The notes below the pieces were generated by a model, which did not search any database, had not been told where the DNA came from, and saw nothing but the letters and a program-made list of their open reading frames with translations. A program made the translations under genes and the position numbers. A DNA stretch of 62,836 nt from an uncultured Roseburia sp. GTDB lineage: Bacteria; Bacillota; Clostridia; Lachnospirales; Lachnospiraceae. The DNA is taken from NCBI GenBank assembly GCA_910587865.1, contig CAJUNX010000025.1, forward strand, positions 1 to 62,836, in the 5' to 3' direction. This document shows positions 61,127 through 62,836 of the stretch, piece after piece. The number at the start of each line of letters is the position of its first letter. Within the stretch, counting starts at the first letter, position 1.

Positions 61127-61640
61127 GATCGTGACCGAACCGGGGACCGATTTGTGGCAGCGGACCTATTACGGTTTTCGGAATGATAATGCGCCGGTAC
61201 TGCAGACGCGGACAACGGATGCGTTCTTTTCTTTTACGGTGCGGACGCAGTTTGAGAGCAGTCACCGCTTCGACCAGTGCGGGATTGCGGTTTATTTAAA
61301 CAGTGATAACTGGCTGAAGGAATCCATCGAATACGAAAATGAGCAGTATCAGAGGCTGGGCAGTGTGGTGACCAATCACGGATATTCGGACTGGGCCACA
61401 ACCGATATCCCGGCATCCGTAAAAGAAATGTGGTATCGGCTGAGCCGCAGGGAGAGCGATTTCTGCATGGAATGCAGCACAGACGGCATAGAATTTAAGC
61501 AGATGAGGATCTGCCATCTGTGGGACGGAGCCGGGGAGATCAGCTTTGGCATCTATGCCTGCAGCCCGGAGCAGTCATCGTTTCGCGCGGTATTTTCAGA
61601 GATGAAGATCACGGAGTGTCTGTGGAAGGCGCACAGCTGA
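61050..61640 (+). CDS. DUF1349 (concanavalin-like beta-sandwich) protein
   Basis: 196 residues. DUF1349 marks: TEPGTDLWQRTYYGF, APVLQTRTTDAFFSFTVRTQF, QCGIAVYLNSDNWLKESIEYEN, SVVTNHGYSDWATTDIP, MWYRLSRRESDFCMECS and GEISFGIYACSPEQSSFRAVFSEM. This fold resembles lectin/glucanase sandwiches; members are thought to bind sugars but no activity is established. GGAGG (61036-61040) sits nine bases before ATG 61050, inside the end of the preceding gene. Two further start codons upstream in frame would read through that gene's repeats and are not preferred. Confidence 0.88.
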   Translation: MENFLNQELFWTRKPEQAMVRKDAVEIVTEPGTDLWQRTYYGFRNDNAPVLQTRTTDAFFSFTVRTQFESSHRFDQCGIAVYLNSDNWLKESIEYENEQYQRLGSVVTNHGYSDWATTDIPASVKEMWYRLSRRESDFCMECSTDGIEFKQMRICHLWDGAGEISFGIYACSPEQSSFRAVFSEMKITECLWKAHS

Positions 61641-61721
61641 CGGAACGTCCAAAGCAGTCGGAAGAGATGCAAGGCTGACCAAAGAGAAAGACAGCGGAAA
61701 AGCGGATGCATGGAGGTAAGT

Positions 61722-62033
61722 ATGGAAGAACTGATCGAATTAAACAGGCGACGGCTGCGTGTGCAAAAGCTGACGGCTCTGCTTTTGGCCGTGCTTTTGG
61801 CCGTGCTGCTTGCGGGCGGTATGATGGCCAGAAAAGAATTAAGACAAATGTCGGAACGTGTAAGCAGTGCGATGGAACGGCTGGAACAGATTGATGTGGA
61901 GCGCATCAATGAGACGCTGTCAGGGACGCAGGAGATGATGGAGAGCGTCAGTGAATTTACGGATGCCGTGGACAGTGTCACGCAGCGCGTGCGTGATCTG
62001 GATGACTGGATCGGCGGGATGTTTGGAAGGTAG
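61722..62033 (+). CDS. Small single-helix membrane protein, unknown function
   Basis: 103 residues. A charged N-terminus (MEELIELNRRRLRVQK), one transmembrane helix (LTALLLAVLLAVLLAGGMMA) and an external coiled coil (MSERVSSAMERLEQIDVERINETL onward). AGGTAAGT before ATG 61722 with GGAGG decides the start over the ATG at 61710. It is the last gene of the 57.6-62.0 kb group. The shape resembles small anchor or scaffold proteins; no family was recognised. Confidence 0.65.
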   Translation: MEELIELNRRRLRVQKLTALLLAVLLAVLLAGGMMARKELRQMSERVSSAMERLEQIDVERINETLSGTQEMMESVSEFTDAVDSVTQRVRDLDDWIGGMFGR

Positions 62034-62127
62034 AAAAAAGCCGCGGAAAACCTGGTTTTCCGACATCGGTAGTGTAAAATAAATTTTCAAGGCTTTGCGG
62101 TATGTCCAGCCTCAAAATATGTATCTT

Positions 62128-62168
62128 TTTCCCTTGTTTTTGCCCTTATGGGCAGGTTACAAGGGAAA
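62128..62168. terminator. Hairpin downstream of the integrase remnant
   Basis: TTTCCCTTGT (62128-62137) and ACAAGGGAAA (62159-62168) are perfect complements around an inner TGCCC/GGGCA stem, with T-runs on both strands. It probably ended the integrase transcript of a mobile element. Confidence 0.65.
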
Positions 62169-62179
62169 GTTTTTCTTAT

Positions 62180-62308
62180 TCAGTTTTCATTCATTCCCAC
62201 AACCTTATCCAATAGCTTTGCGGAATCCCGCTTCGCCTCCCTTGTAGCGTGTGCATAGACATTCATGGTTGTGCTTACATCCGAATGCCCTAAAAGCTCC
62301 TGCCCTAC
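62180..62308 (-). pseudogene. C-terminal remnant of a tyrosine recombinase (Tn916-type integrase)
   Basis: The minus strand encodes QELLGHSDVSTTMNVYAHAT then REAKRDSAKLLDKVVGMNEN and a stop. The His of LLGH and the catalytic Tyr of VYAH are present, but the rest of the enzyme is cut off near 62308. The terminal residues are like those of integrases of conjugative transposons. It marks the end of a former mobile element. Confidence 0.85.
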
Positions 62309-62311
62309 CCG

Positions 62312-62726
62312 CCCCGGACGATTGGGGAAAAGATTGCCGAGGCCAGGCAGCAATCCGGCGCAGAGAAATTGAAGGGGCATGACATCATGGCGCTGTTCGG
62401 ATGGGATGGATCGGATAGAGCTGGTAGACGCTTACCGTGAAATCCTGAAAGAAAATATTGAGTATGGCTGTATGGTTTCCCGGTATGGGAAAGAACGCGT
62501 AGACGAGACGGTGGAGCTTATGCTTGAAGTAGTTTTATCCAAGCGCCCATGCCATATCACACAGCAGGAAGTCAATGCCGTATTTGATGGGCAGGTGCGG
62601 CTCTGTGCCGACACACTGCAGAAGAAAACGAAGGAATACACCGGGGACGATACGGACCGGCTGGGGGCTTTTAAGGCGGCGGCAGCCTTGCAGCTTCACA
62701 GATCACCCGGCACCAGAACGAAGTGA
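62312..62726 (+). pseudogene. Fragmented mobile-element genes (RepA C-terminal/DUF6017-like and others)
   Basis: Short pieces follow one another in different frames. RTIGEKIAEARQQSG to HDIMALFGWDG (about 62315-62400) comes first. Then from about 62406 comes IELVDAYREILKENIEYGCM to RVDETVELMLEVVLSKRP, which resembles the DUF6017 end of replication initiators in conjugative elements. Then LCADTLQKKTKEYTGDDTDR and LGAFKAAAALQ, seen in accessory proteins of such elements. The pieces are not full genes. Family names are from resemblance only. Confidence 0.5.
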
Positions 62727-62836
62727 AGTTTATGAGCGCGTCTTTACAGTACAGCAATTATGCGGGGCAGGCGGATTTTGCCATCAGCAATGTAAGCAGC
62801 CAGACCCAGGAGCTTTCCAAAGGCTCCCGCGTGGGG
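62670..62836 (+). other. Unidentified coding fragment running off the right edge
   Basis: A frame different from the preceding fragment reads SLAASQITRHQNEVKFMSAS, then LQYSNYAGQADFAISNVSSQ and on to the window edge without a stop. The start is unclear and the family was not recognised. It is probably part of the same mobile-element patchwork. Confidence 0.35.

Noticed and set aside
1..62836. CRISPR array
   Set aside because: No regularly spaced 25-40 base repeats with unique spacers were seen; the tandem repeats present are contiguous or coding.

Overview
The window reads as a chromosomal segment of an obligately anaerobic Firmicute of the Lachnospiraceae type. It is GC-rich, with strong AGGAGG ribosome binding sites and sigma-A promoters. 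It carries class III fructose-1,6-bisphosphatase, the rpmF-plsX-acpP-rnc-smc-ftsY core order, acetate kinase and a PTS enzyme I. The assignment rests on gene content and family resemblance only; no database was searched.

Layout. 1-3.4 kb: a left-truncated IS1634-type transposase, a Uma2-family protein and a membrane TPR protein. 3.4-3.85 kb: two different dispersed repeats, the second a structured leader in front of fbp. 3.85-11.9 kb: fbp, nfo, ptsI, tmcAL (convergent) and a MATE exporter. 12-17 kb: ackA, yceD-rpmF, a cysteine hydrolase, a YesL-like protein and plsX-acpP. 17-25.8 kb: rnc-smc-ftsY, ilvA, a phosphodiesterase and a TPR protein. 25.8-30.6 kb: an amino-acid ABC transporter whose binding protein looks circularly permuted, then an HD-RyR protein preceded by a second copy of the fbp leader. 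30.6-38 kb: mgtE, a tRNA-Val/tRNA-Ala operon, two flavodoxin-like reductases, an FNT channel, an AraC regulator, GDPD and an MFS transporter. 38-43 kb: a YoeB-like toxin remnant and a four-gene vanG-like cluster (vanW, vanG, vanXY, racemase) with no vanRS. 43.4-49.7 kb: a second MATE, a broken MFS gene facing a broken enzyme tail, a GH51 arabinofuranosidase, an SGNH hydrolase and uppP. 49.7-55.6 kb: an AgrA-like regulator, an ABC exporter, a GH13 enzyme and an AgrC-like kinase. 55.7-62 kb: an ECF sigma factor and its membrane partner, then a C39-like peptidase and four small or low-complexity proteins. 62-62.8 kb: fragments of a mobile element.

How the genes connect. Glycolysis and gluconeogenesis (fbp, ptsI, ackA), envelope building (plsX, acpP, uppP, the van-like cluster) and secretion or chromosome maintenance (ftsY, smc) are housekeeping. 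The more unusual items are: (1) a repeated leader RNA candidate with two mutually exclusive, covarying hairpins and a possible pseudoknot next to the start codons of fbp and the HD-RyR gene; (2) a binding protein whose C-terminal segment sits at its N-terminus; (3) in-frame GC-rich repeat insertions in several otherwise conserved enzymes; (4) a regulator-less vanG-like cluster; (5) a GH13 gene translationally coupled to a quorum-type histidine kinase.
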